A DNA stretch of 13,505 bases from Candidatus Martarchaeota archaeon (GTDB lineage Archaea > Micrarchaeota > Micrarchaeia > Micrarchaeales > CABMGC01), in NCBI GenBank assembly GCA_023379075.1, contig JAMCSO010000033.1, positions 1 through 13,505 on the forward strand, given 5' to 3'. The position numbers and the translations under genes are program-made. Below, in pieces: positions 1 to 7,170 of the stretch. The notes under the pieces are model-generated. The model saw only the letters and a list, made by a program, of their open reading frames with translations, did not search any database and was not told the origin of the DNA. Within the stretch, counting starts at the first letter, position 1. Every line of letters begins with the position of its first letter.

Positions 1-42
1 TTTATAAGAGAACATAAAGTTATTTAAAGCTTTCGCGATTAC

Positions 43-624
43 TTATTTTCTCTTTTGATTTTTCTTTTGAGGCTTGTGGAATAAGAGAGCGTTGCTCGTG
101 CTTTCCAACTGTATTCTTGCGACATCCTGCTTTTTCCTGAAGTCTGGGACCAGAGAGCTTGCGAATCTGAGTGGAAGCGTTGAGTCGTAGATATCAAGCA
201 TTATCTCATAGTACCTCATTGCTTTGTCTGCTTCATTCTTTCTCATCGATTCAAATGCTTCTCTTTTTAATTCACCAACGCAATCGAGAAGACCGAGAAG
301 GTAAGGAAGTTCTCCCTCTCCGAGTTCTTCTGCGCCAGGTATCCTGCCTTCCTTTATTATATAGTATATCAATCTTGCTTCAACAACTTCCTGATGGCAT
401 TGCAGCGAGTAAAATTCCATCCCTTTCTCAAGCTTCTTTATCTTTGATAATATAGTTACAGACTCATCTAAGAGTTCCTTCGCGTATGGAAGCTTGCCTG
501 CATGCATTGCTGTTATTGACTTTCCGGTAAGCATGATCGCTTTTCTTGAGAGATCCATTATCTTATCCCTTCGCTCATGCAGCTCAAGTATCGATTTCTC
601 GATTCTGTCTATATCCTTAATCAC
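43..624 (-). CDS. Translin-family protein (archaeal translin/TRAX-like)
   Basis: Predicted all-helical 193-residue protein of the translin/TRAX family. Members bind short single-stranded RNA or DNA, form octamers, and TRAX-type members act as endoribonucleases. Visible marks are an N-terminal RRDKIMDLSRKAI helix (18-30), the QEVVEA helix with Glu79 and Glu82, the family signature YLLGLLDCVGELKREAF (108-124) and the late RKKQDVARIQLE helix (163-174). The two QEVVEA glutamates sit where TRAX proteins carry acidic active-site residues, so nuclease activity is possible but inferred. The C-terminus is a lysine-rich tail. The start is GTG, 33 nt after the upstream glycosylase stop, with no GGTG motif before it, so translation may depend on coupling. 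It is the last gene of the glyS operon. Confidence 0.85.
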   Translation of the reverse strand: MIKDIDRIEKSILELHERRDKIMDLSRKAIMLTGKSITAMHAGKLPYAKELLDESVTILSKIKKLEKGMEFYSLQCHQEVVEARLIYYIIKEGRIPGAEELGEGELPYLLGLLDCVGELKREAFESMRKNEADKAMRYYEIMLDIYDSTLPLRFASSLVPDFRKKQDVARIQLESTSNALLFHKPQKKNQKRK

Positions 625-626
625 AA

Positions 627-644
627 GATCATCGATTAATGATC
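627..644. repeat. Short inverted repeat before the translin start
   Basis: GATCAT (627-632) and ATGATC (639-644) are perfect inverted arms around a 6-nt spacer. They occupy the gap between the glycosylase stop and the translin GTG. In the mRNA this could form a weak 6-bp hairpin ending three bases before the start codon. It is AT-rich and short, so it may be chance. Confidence 0.35.
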
Positions 645-657
645 GCTTGAAGATTTC

Positions 658-1560
658 TTATTTCTTTCCTATCTTGTTTTCGCGACCATGCCAATATAGG
701 TACTGCTGTGCATATCCTGCAAGATCTCCCCATTTGGAAGCTGCATGAGCATGTATCTCGTTTATGCTCTTCTTCCTGCCTTTGAAATAAACATTCTCGA
801 TTATCCTTTTAACCCATGAATCTATTGGAAACGCTTCGAAGCGCTTGTAACCGAAGAGCAGTATGCAGTCAGCAACCTTGTCTCCTATCCCATCAAGCGC
901 CATCAATTCTTCTTTTGCTTCGGAATATCCCATATCTTTCAGTGAGGCAAGGCTCAGGCCATTTGAGCACTCTTCTGCGACGCTCTTGATATATTTGTCG
1001 CGGAACCCCGTGCCACAAGATCTTATCTCTGCAAGTGTTGCGCCTGCTATCTCTTCAGGCATTGGAAATAGCTTGTATGAAGTTCCATCAATGATTACCT
1101 CCCTGCCAAATTTGGAGACCATCCTTTGCGTTATTCCCCTTATTCTTTTAATGTTGTTGAATTGCGAGATTAGAAAACAGAGGGTTGTCTCCCAGGGATC
1201 ATTAAGCGTAACCCGCAACCCGTTCATTTTGGAGAGGGCTTCATGCATGAATTGATCTGTATCTATTCTGTTGCAGATCTCTCCAAAATCATCTTCAAGA
1301 CCGAACCTTGAGATTATCTCATTCATTGCCTCTGCATCGTTGTAATCTCCAGAATAACTAAAGGATAATCTTGATGCTTTTTTCCTTAGGAAGATGATGC
1401 CCTTGCTTGTAGAATAAGTCAGCCTTTCGATCCCCAGATCAGAGGAATAATCAGAATGGAAGGCAAGAGGCTGTCCGCTTCCGATGCTGAGGCCCAGACT
1501 GAGATTCTCGGCAGTTATGCAATGCCGGCCAGAACCGTTATTTGAAGATATTCCTACCAC
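658..1560 (-). CDS. 8-oxoguanine DNA glycosylase/AP lyase, OGG1 type (HhH-GPD family)
   Basis: Bifunctional base-excision repair enzyme, expected to remove 8-oxoguanine and nick the abasic site. The 300-residue protein has the OGG1 layout: an N-terminal beta domain (about 15-75, with the SGQPLAF strand), an alpha domain with FNNIKRIRG (134-142) corresponding to the NNNIARITG segment of human OGG1, GTGFRDKYI (183-191) corresponding to the FRAKYI region, and the helix-hairpin-helix GIGDKVADCILLF (224-236). Lys228 is the Schiff-base lysine, Asp247 in FPIDSWVKR the catalytic aspartate, and Cys232 matches human Cys253. The residue aligned to human Asn149, which contacts the opposite cytosine, is Phe134. 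The start is GTG directly after the glyS TAG; no ATG occurs before residue 79, and a later start would remove the N-terminal domain. Confidence 0.88.
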   Translation of the reverse strand: MVGISSNNGSGRHCITAENLSLGLSIGSGQPLAFHSDYSSDLGIERLTYSTSKGIIFLRKKASRLSFSYSGDYNDAEAMNEIISRFGLEDDFGEICNRIDTDQFMHEALSKMNGLRVTLNDPWETTLCFLISQFNNIKRIRGITQRMVSKFGREVIIDGTSYKLFPMPEEIAGATLAEIRSCGTGFRDKYIKSVAEECSNGLSLASLKDMGYSEAKEELMALDGIGDKVADCILLFGYKRFEAFPIDSWVKRIIENVYFKGRKKSINEIHAHAASKWGDLAGYAQQYLYWHGRENKIGKK

Positions 1561-3033
1561 CTATAAGAGTTCGCCTATCTTCTTTCTGACCTGCTTTGTG
1601 GTATCACGGTCACGAATAGTCACTGTGTCATCTTCCAATGTCTGATAATCTATTGTGATGCAGGAAAGAACTCCTATCTCATCGGCTCTTGCATATCTCT
1701 TCCCTATGCCCCCTGTTTCAGAATAGTAGGAGCTGAGATTGCGCTCGTTTAGGAGAGAGTAGACCTCCCTGGCTTTATCAATAAGCTTTTCGTCTTTCTG
1801 CAATGGAAATATGGCAAAGTGGTATGGAGAGATGTTCTCGTTGAGCTTGAGATATGACCATCCTCTCTCGCTGCCTTCTACAGCAGAGTTATGGAGTATT
1901 GCGAGAAGAAGCCTGTCTATCCCTATACTGGCTTCTGCGACGTGCGGCAATATCCGCTTTCCATCAAGAACAATTCCAAGCTCCTCGCCTGAGAGCTTTG
2001 CATGCTGCGATAAATCAAAGTCGGCTCTTGAAGCATTGCCTGCAACCTCCATCCACCCATACTCAGTCTTTGCCTCAAGGTCTATGTTCCCCTGAGAATA
2101 GTGTGGAAGTTCTTCTTTCTCCACCTGCCTGAATCGATACATCTCCTTTGAGAGACCCATCCTGGTCATGAGCTTGTCTTCGAGATAGATCAAGAGAGCC
2201 AGATGCCTGTTTGGTATTATCCCCAAATCAAGCAGTTCACCTATCCTGCGCTCCCTGGCCTCGTCGCTGTTGCTTTCTATGAATGTGATCTCTGCTTTTG
2301 CGAAGGTATCGAACCATATGCCATTGAATTCCTCAAGCTCTGCGCCGGGATCAAAGAAGAACTCGGTCTCCATCTGGCCAAACTCCCTCATTCTGGATAG
2401 CTGCTGCCTTGGGGAGATCTCGTTTCTAAAGACTTTTCCTGCCTGAGAGATACATACAGGCAGCCTGAGACCATAAACCCTGAAAAGATTCTTGAAATCA
2501 ACGAAGATGCCCTGGGCAGTCTCTGGGCGCAGATATCCATTCTCGCTGCTCCCGGGCCCGATCTGCGTCTTGAACATAAGATTGAAGCTCTCGATCTTTG
2601 AAAGCTTGCTTCCGCATTTAGGACATTTTACTCCTGATGAGGAGATTTCTTTCTCGAGTTCAGGTATCTTCATCCTCTTGACTGCAGAGAAAGCCTTCGT
2701 GTCTCCTTTCTTCTCATAAAACTCTTCAAGGAGCTTGTCTGCCCTATGGGAAGCCTTGCACACAGTGCAATCTATTATCGGATCCGTAAATGTTGCCAGA
2801 TGGCCGCTTGCTTTGAGCACTATCTCTGGCAATATGAGCGTTGTCTCAACTTCCAGAGCATTGAGCTCTCCGAGAAAGAACCTTCTCCATGTATTCTCTA
2901 TATTCCTTCGTATCCTGAGACCTATGGGCCCGTAATCATAAAATCCGCTTATCTCCTTGTATATGCCAAATGCCTGATAGTAGATACCTCTTCTTGATAT
3001 TATGTCGTTAGCTATCTTCTCACTCTTCTCCAA
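1561..3033 (-). CDS. glyS: Glycyl-tRNA synthetase, archaeal/eukaryotic dimeric type
   Basis: Charges tRNA-Gly with glycine in the cytoplasm. The 490-residue class II synthetase shows motif 1 around GFYDYGPIGLRIRRNIE (30-46), a zinc-knuckle insertion with Cys89, Cys92, Cys137 and Cys140, the RPETAQGIFVDF glycine-pocket segment (169-180), motif 2 at FRNEISPRQQL (202-212) and motif 3 at GIDRLLLAIL (371-380). An anticodon-binding domain follows from about 402. Length and motif order fit the alpha2 archaeal family and not the bacterial alpha2beta2 type. The start is TTG at 3031-3033, supported by GGTG exactly five bases upstream and by the short distance to the N-terminal family motif. It heads a three-gene operon and is divergent from the Nop5 gene. 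Some archaeal annotations use the symbol glyQS. Confidence 0.96.
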   Translation of the reverse strand: MEKSEKIANDIISRRGIYYQAFGIYKEISGFYDYGPIGLRIRRNIENTWRRFFLGELNALEVETTLILPEIVLKASGHLATFTDPIIDCTVCKASHRADKLLEEFYEKKGDTKAFSAVKRMKIPELEKEISSSGVKCPKCGSKLSKIESFNLMFKTQIGPGSSENGYLRPETAQGIFVDFKNLFRVYGLRLPVCISQAGKVFRNEISPRQQLSRMREFGQMETEFFFDPGAELEEFNGIWFDTFAKAEITFIESNSDEARERRIGELLDLGIIPNRHLALLIYLEDKLMTRMGLSKEMYRFRQVEKEELPHYSQGNIDLEAKTEYGWMEVAGNASRADFDLSQHAKLSGEELGIVLDGKRILPHVAEASIGIDRLLLAILHNSAVEGSERGWSYLKLNENISPYHFAIFPLQKDEKLIDKAREVYSLLNERNLSSYYSETGGIGKRYARADEIGVLSCITIDYQTLEDDTVTIRDRDTTKQVRKKIGELL

Positions 3034-3038
3034 TGGAA

Positions 3039-3042
3039 CACC
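3039..3042 (-). promoter_or_regulatory. Ribosome binding site GGTG of glyS
   Basis: GGTG lies five bases before the TTG start. It can pair with the CACC of the archaeal 16S rRNA 3' end. It decides the TTG start. Confidence 0.75.
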
Positions 3043-3075
3043 TTGATCCTTCTTTATCCGATATAATTGCTTTAC

Positions 3076-3099
3076 AAAGATATATAGAGTTTAAATATA
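3076..3099. promoter_or_regulatory. Divergent archaeal promoter region (glyS and Nop5 gene)
   Basis: The 94-bp gap between two divergent genes is AT-rich. On the plus strand, TTTAAATATA (3090-3099) resembles an archaeal TATA box about 25-30 bp before the start of the Nop5 mRNA or gene. On the minus strand, CTATATATC (about 3079-3087) lies suitably upstream of glyS. No experimental start site is known here; both boxes are read from sequence only. Confidence 0.5.
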
Positions 3100-3118
3100 A
3101 GATAAATATCTGATAAAT

Positions 3119-3122
3119 GGTG
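3119..3122 (+). promoter_or_regulatory. Ribosome binding site GGTG of the Nop5 gene
   Basis: GGTG sits five bases before the TTG start at 3128. The ten bases GGTGTTC-xx-TTG closely match the glyS start signal. This supports the TTG start and therefore the unusually short N-terminus of the protein. Confidence 0.75.
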
Positions 3123-3127
3123 TTCTT

Positions 3128-4015
3128 TTGAAGGAAAGCATTGAAGAAAAGAGGGCAAGGCTCCTGGGCCTTGCAAAAGCAAGCCTAAGCGAGGCTTACT
3201 CTACCGAGGAGCATTCTCTCATACAAGCTATCAACGCTTACAATGAGACGGAAAAGATGAGAAACCTCATGCATGAAAGGCTTGAGGAATGGTACAGTAT
3301 ATACTTTCCAGAAGCCAAGATTAGTAGCCCTTCGGTATATGCCAAGTTTATAATAGAGTTTGGCAGAAACAAGAAAGAGGTTGAGGAAATTAAGCTTGAG
3401 GAGATATTTGGAGATAAGAAAGATGAGATAAAGAGCATTATAGAGAGAAGCATTGGAAGAGAGCCCACAAGCGAGGAGTATGCTGCAGTGAGAAGGATAG
3501 CTGAGGAAGAGCTCAGCCTGATAGAGCTTGAGAAGAGGCTTGATAATTATATCGAGAAGACAACCAAGAAGCTCATACCAAATATATCGTATTTAATAGA
3601 TTACAAGATAGCTGCGGAGCTTCTGGCCAAATCTGGCTCACTATCAAAGCTTGCGGTGATGCCTGCAAGCACAATCCAGCTTCTCGGTGCAGAGAAAGCG
3701 CTATTCAAGCACATAAAATTCGGAAGCAGGCCCCCAAAATATGGTTACCTATTCAAGATAGCTCCGGTAACAAATGCCCAGAGAGATGACAGAGGGAGGG
3801 TTGCAAGATTATACGCTGCGAAGATCAGTATAGCTGCAAGAGCCGATGCCTTCACGAAGAATTTCATTGCTCCAAAGCTTAAAGAAGATATAGATAAGGC
3901 GCTTGCGCGTGAAAGAAAGCATGGAAAGAAGAGAGAGTATCGGGCGAGCCCAAGTCAGGGTCATGGTAGAGACGGAGGCAGAGAAAGAAGATTCAGAAAC
4001 AGAGGATCAAGATAG
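3128..4015 (+). CDS. Nop5/Nop56/58-family C/D box RNP protein, N-terminally short
   Basis: Core scaffold of archaeal box C/D ribonucleoproteins, which guide 2'-O-methylation of rRNA and tRNA. The 295-residue protein starts directly in the coiled-coil part: LIQAINAYNETEKM (31-44) and ERLEEWYSIYFPE (50-62) match the usual dimerisation region. The Nop domain follows from about 150, with GAEKALFKHI (187-196) and PPKYGYLFKIAPV (202-214), then RGRVARLYAAKISIAARADAF (222-242). The C-terminus is a basic, Gly/Arg-rich tail (264-295). Typical archaeal homologues are roughly 380-420 residues and begin with a domain of about 100 residues that binds fibrillarin. That domain is not encoded here, and the 94-bp upstream gap leaves no room for it. 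The 3' end overlaps the convergent surface-protein gene by 9 bp. Confidence 0.9.
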   Translation: MKESIEEKRARLLGLAKASLSEAYSTEEHSLIQAINAYNETEKMRNLMHERLEEWYSIYFPEAKISSPSVYAKFIIEFGRNKKEVEEIKLEEIFGDKKDEIKSIIERSIGREPTSEEYAAVRRIAEEELSLIELEKRLDNYIEKTTKKLIPNISYLIDYKIAAELLAKSGSLSKLAVMPASTIQLLGAEKALFKHIKFGSRPPKYGYLFKIAPVTNAQRDDRGRVARLYAAKISIAARADAFTKNFIAPKLKEDIDKALARERKHGKKREYRASPSQGHGRDGGRERRFRNRGSR

Positions 4016-5434
4016 CTGGCTTCCTGAGAGCGATGAAACTAAAGTGTACTCTGTTCCATTAAGAGGAGCTGAGATGATCTCTCCGTCTGAACCTCTCGAG
4101 ACACAGAAGAACATCCCTCCATATTTTACGCATGATGGCGTCATGTAGAGTGTGCTGATTGAATTTCCTGTGAATTGGAACCAGTTTCCAGTAAAGCTCC
4201 CAGATTGACTTAATATGGAGTAGCCACCGGTCCCCACAGAAGTTATTGCATTAATACAATATAATCCACTCTGCGATGTCAGGCAAGGTCCAGAGTAGTA
4301 GTTGTAGTATTGATTATAAGGAGACTGCGTCCAGCTGCCTATTCCTGAAGAAGAGATTTGAGCGGATTGAGCGTCAGGCGGACCTCCTGCCAGTCCCTCC
4401 TGGCAGAATATCTTACTATTCGTTGTATCACAAGATGTTGCTCCAAAAAGAAGGAGGTAGCCAGAATATGAGGGTGCATTGGTTGTTTCCCATGTACCTA
4501 TACCGCTTGTAGAGAGAGGTGCAAATTCTGTAATGTTTTTGAAGCCAGATGGAGATGATGAGTCGTAAGCTGAACCTATGCAGTAGATGTAACTATCGTA
4601 AGCCGTGCATATGGAACTTCCTGTAGTTGCTGACATCGCATAAGTAGATGTTGATTTCCATTGACCTATTCCACTTGATGAGAGAGGCGCATAATAAGAT
4701 TGCCAGGAATATGCACCCGGACAATAGATGTAGCTGTTTGAGGATACACAATCAGTAGGTATGTCTCCTGCAAAGAACATTGGTAGTGGGAAGGAAGTTG
4801 TGCTTATCCACTTTCCTATACCGCCTATAGACAAAGGAGCAAAGAAGCTTGCATTTGTGTATTGCCATGATCCGATGCTAACATTATATCTGAGTCCTCC
4901 TGTGCAATAAATATATGCACCTGATTCGACGCATGAATCTACAGTGTAATTAATCGGATAGGGAGTAGTAGAAGTCCACCCTATTGGAGGGAAAAAGGAT
5001 GCTGTACCGCTAATCTGGGCAAAATTGATGAGGTGCTGATTGTTTCCAGAAGTATTATAGCTTATCCACAAAGCACCTTTCTGTATGCCTCCGATATAAG
5101 TAACACCATCCGGACAGATGAATTGAAGATTTATTTTGTCAATCGTACTAAGGCTCACACCAACATATGTCCAACTCGAAGGAGGATTTGGATTACTGGA
5201 GCAGCCTATGTAACTTATATTTTGGTTTCTTAGTGGGGATGCAAATGTTACTGAAACGAAGCCAGATGTGCCTATAGTTAGATTGCTGCATTCATACCCG
5301 GTAGATGAGGTGCATATCGTCGGTATCTTTGGATTAAGGATTCCTGAGAAGTATATCACGGCCATGACTATAATTATAATGAGAATTGCCCAGGAGTATG
5401 AAGTTATGTATTCTATCGCAGACTGGGCTTTCAT
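4007..5434 (-). CDS. Pilin-like surface protein with predicted six-bladed propeller and six CX8C pairs
   Basis: 475-residue exported protein. The N-terminus MKA-QSAIEYITSYSWAILIIIIV is a class III (type IV pilin) signal, expected to be cut before Gln4 by an archaeal prepilin peptidase, with the following helix anchoring it. Residues about 40-145 form a head with Cys41-X7-Cys49, Cys78 and Cys107, a pattern shared with the small pilin at 9297-9866. From Trp153 on there are six imperfect repeats of 50-56 residues beginning at Trp153, 209, 259, 315, 368 and 418. Each carries one cysteine pair with exactly eight residues between: 168/177, 229/238, 276/285, 335/344, 384/393 and 435/444, usually ending in IYC. 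Linkers read APLSxSGIG. The pattern resembles Kelch-like blades with a disulfide in each; the fold is inferred. Its binding target is unknown. ATG start. Confidence 0.8.
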   Translation of the reverse strand: MKAQSAIEYITSYSWAILIIIIVMAVIYFSGILNPKIPTICTSSTGYECSNLTIGTSGFVSVTFASPLRNQNISYIGCSSNPNPPSSWTYVGVSLSTIDKINLQFICPDGVTYIGGIQKGALWISYNTSGNNQHLINFAQISGTASFFPPIGWTSTTPYPINYTVDSCVESGAYIYCTGGLRYNVSIGSWQYTNASFFAPLSIGGIGKWISTTSFPLPMFFAGDIPTDCVSSNSYIYCPGAYSWQSYYAPLSSSGIGQWKSTSTYAMSATTGSSICTAYDSYIYCIGSAYDSSSPSGFKNITEFAPLSTSGIGTWETTNAPSYSGYLLLFGATSCDTTNSKIFCQEGLAGGPPDAQSAQISSSGIGSWTQSPYNQYYNYYSGPCLTSQSGLYCINAITSVGTGGYSILSQSGSFTGNWFQFTGNSISTLYMTPSCVKYGGMFFCVSRGSDGEIISAPLNGTEYTLVSSLSGSQLS

Positions 5435-5463
5435 CAGACCACTGTATAGCAGTTAGGGGCTTG

Positions 5464-5477
5464 ACAAATTAAATACT
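5464..5477 (-). promoter_or_regulatory. Candidate TATA box of the propeller pilin gene
   Basis: On the minus strand AAGTATTTAATTTG contains a TATA-like TATTTAAT about 35 bp before the ATG at 5434, leaving a short leader. The palindromes at 5489-5548 lie just upstream of it, the usual place for activator or operator sites. Confidence 0.4.
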
Positions 5478-5488
5478 TTAGCATCGTC

Positions 5489-5612
5489 TGTTGTGTCCAA
5501 TAATTCCACTATTCCTAGTGGTATTTAATCTACAGGACACATTGTGTCGCCAAAACGAATACACATGAGTGATTAATAACACCTAGAGGATATTAGTCTG
5601 TTGGACACAGCA
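5489..5612. repeat. Imperfect inverted repeat pair around a central palindrome
   Basis: TGTTGTGTCCAATA (5489-5502) and TGTTGGACACAGCA (5599-5612) are inverted copies agreeing at 12 of 14 positions. They flank the 13-nt palindrome GACACATTGTGTC (5536-5548), which carries the same half-site twice. The four half-sites could bind a dimeric regulator or be terminal sequences of a small or decayed mobile element. Confidence 0.5.
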
Positions 5613-5735
5613 TATCCATACTGGACTTGGAGGTCTTCTCTCTTTTTTAACATCTGAGAGTGGTAGTGCTGAGTCTCCTAACCCAACACATTGTTGGTGT
5701 ATCAGTTGCTTTGCCAGGAGAACGAAAACATAAAA

Positions 5736-6243
5736 ATGTTGAAAATAAGAAATAAGATACCGGAGGTTTATGCTACCGCGCGTGTAGTCGTGCAGCACTA
5801 CGTACATACTAGGAAATTTGCCAAATATATTTTCGCATTAACGATAACGGAGGTGGATTGACAGATGTAGAACTCGTTGATCTCGTTGGTACGAAAATTG
5901 GAAGAATAATCGGTTACAAGAAAAGACCAGATTATTCTATCTTCTCTAAGGTCAGAGAACGCACAGAACCTGAAATATTCGAAGAACTGAACAACTGGAT
6001 TCTACAGAACAGACTTGACGGAAGGCAAATACGACTAATCGCACAGGATGGTACTGATGTGCCTGCATTTTCGCGCAAGGATAAGTATGCGAGAACTGGA
6101 CATAGGACCCATCAAAGAGGGAACAAGAAGATGCAGATGGAAAGGCGAATGCAGGACAACTGGACTTAAAAAGGGATCCTCATCTATTCATGCATAATTG
6201 CATATCTCAGGATTTATTTGATGCGATAAGACAGGTGCATTGA
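5736..6243 (+). pseudogene. Decayed DDE transposase fragment with two frameshifts
   Basis: Three overlapping frames join into one transposase-like chain. Frame one (ATG 5736, stop 5859-5861) gives MLKIRNKIPEVYATARVVVQ and then HTRKFAKYIFA. After a shift near 5838-5850 the second frame reads NGGGLTDVELVDLVG, then RPDYSIFSKVRERT, and AQDGTDVPAFSRKDKYARTG. A missing base in the C-run at 6107-6110 moves to a third frame reading PSKREQEDADGKANAG, ending at TGA 6241-6243. The DGTDVPA region looks like the first catalytic aspartate block of IS4/IS1182-like DDE transposases, where RTPSKKEQ-type residues follow. The second D and the E region are missing, so it cannot be active. Family assignment is from memory of such sequences; the frameshifts are read directly. 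Confidence 0.65.
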
Positions 6244-6276
6244 CGATGATGATTTGATGTAAATGTCAAGTTCTTA

Positions 6277-7152
6277 TTATGGTGCAGAGTAGCTATACCA
6301 CCAGTTATTCTCAAAGATCACATCCTTTGCAACCCCGCCATTATTGTTTCCAGAATAGTCTGTTACGTTTCCGTTCAGCGGCCACCATCCAGATAGTGCT
6401 TGAAGGTTTGTTGGCCTTCCCCCTATCCCCTCACCGTACAATATAGCGATCTCATTTCCGGAAAGAGAGGTATTGTACATCTGTATGTTTGATAAGGAGC
6501 CATTCCACTCGCTGACAGAACCATAAAGAGTGCCTATCTGCAGCGATGAGGGAGTGCCGAAGCCTGAAGATGAGAAAGGCATCTCATTGATGAGTTGGCC
6601 ATTTACATAATAGTATGCATTCTGGCCATCATATGTAAGTGCCACGAAGTACCAATTATTGAATAGCAATTTGAAAGAGGATGGAAGATTTCCAGGGCCT
6701 GTATTTGAGGAACCTATCTGGTATGTTAATTGCATTCCAGAATATTCTGAGCCGTAGGTGCTCTGGAACCTGAAGATGCTGAATGATGACAGAGGTATTG
6801 CCCAATTAGAGACCATAGTGCCTGTTGGCTCTACCCAGAAAGAGACAGTAAAGGAATTGTATGTACCGAAAAGGTCAGGCTGTGCCACTGTTGCAAAGCT
6901 TTGCCCCAGTCCAGTAGTGTGCATTACTGATTTCGGCAGTTCGTCCAAGCATTCGCCTTCGAAGGCAATCAGGGAGGTTGTCTTGGGACCATATGGCCTG
7001 GAGACACGGCAACTTCCAGGAGAGGCTTTTGATGCCCAGAAATTTGGATTGAATACATTGAGATAAAATAAGATGGATAGTACTATTACTATGATAAGTA
7101 TTGCCCAGCCGTATGTCATCAGATATTCGATTGCACTTTGGAGTTTTGCCAT
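6277..7152 (-). CDS. Pilin-like protein with LamG/concanavalin-A-like domain (second of a tandem pair)
   Basis: 291-residue surface protein. The class III signal QSAIEYLMTYGWAILIIVIVL (from residue 5) predicts prepilin-peptidase cleavage before Gln5 and a membrane or filament helix. A conserved stretch with Cys48 and Cys68 (SCRVSRPYGPKTT) follows. The body has LamG jelly-roll features: SFTVSFWVEP (100-109), NWYFVALTYDGQNAYYYVNGQ (166-186), SLQIG (203-207) and NGSLSNIQMYNTSLSGNEI (217-235). It ends with GWWPLNGNVTDYSGNNNGGV (255-274), then WWYSYSAP. It is a paralogue of the gene 18 nt upstream and probably cotranscribed with it and citrate synthase. Such domains often bind carbohydrate; the ligand here is unknown. 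ATG start with GGTG five bases before it. Confidence 0.85.
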   Translation of the reverse strand: MAKLQSAIEYLMTYGWAILIIVIVLSILFYLNVFNPNFWASKASPGSCRVSRPYGPKTTSLIAFEGECLDELPKSVMHTTGLGQSFATVAQPDLFGTYNSFTVSFWVEPTGTMVSNWAIPLSSFSIFRFQSTYGSEYSGMQLTYQIGSSNTGPGNLPSSFKLLFNNWYFVALTYDGQNAYYYVNGQLINEMPFSSSGFGTPSSLQIGTLYGSVSEWNGSLSNIQMYNTSLSGNEIAILYGEGIGGRPTNLQALSGWWPLNGNVTDYSGNNNGGVAKDVIFENNWWYSYSAP

Positions 7153-7157
7153 ATCTC

Positions 7158-7161
7158 CACC
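7158..7161 (-). promoter_or_regulatory. Ribosome binding site GGTG of the second LamG pilin gene
   Basis: GGTGGAG starts nine bases before the ATG, leaving five bases between GGTG and the start, the same geometry as five other genes in this window. The extended GGTGGAG makes it the strongest such site seen here. Confidence 0.75.
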
Positions 7162-7170
7162 GACCCTGAA

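Larger units (their letters stand above)
5435..5735. other. Gene-free block rich in small palindromes
   Basis: This 300-bp stretch has no credible coding region. It holds the upstream side of the propeller pilin promoter and a series of short inverted repeats: CCACTA-TTCC-TAGTGG (5506-5521), GACACA-T-TGTGTC (5536-5548) and CCAACA-CAT-TGTTGG (5683-5697). The motif GGACACA also occurs at 5603-5609 and, inverted, at 5492-5498. The last two palindromes share the core ACACATTGT. It borders the transposase relic, so it may contain the relic's end, an operator cluster, or both. Confidence 0.55.

Noticed and set aside
3903..4148. 81-residue plus-strand frame over the Nop5 3' end
   Set aside because: It overlaps two well-supported genes in another frame; its charged composition mirrors the basic Nop5 tail.
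5583..5807. 74-residue minus-strand open frame between the pilin gene and the transposase relic
   Set aside because: It overlaps the plus-strand relic frame at 5736, shows no recognisable family pattern and has no start signal.
5858..6169. Intact 103-residue gene with a TTG start
   Set aside because: Although GGAGGTGGA precedes it, neighbouring frames continue the same transposase-like chain on both sides, so it is one piece of a relic.
6190..6276. Possible box C/D guide RNA suggested by ATGATGA near 6246
   Set aside because: No matching CTGA box or C'/D' pair was found at a sensible distance on that strand.
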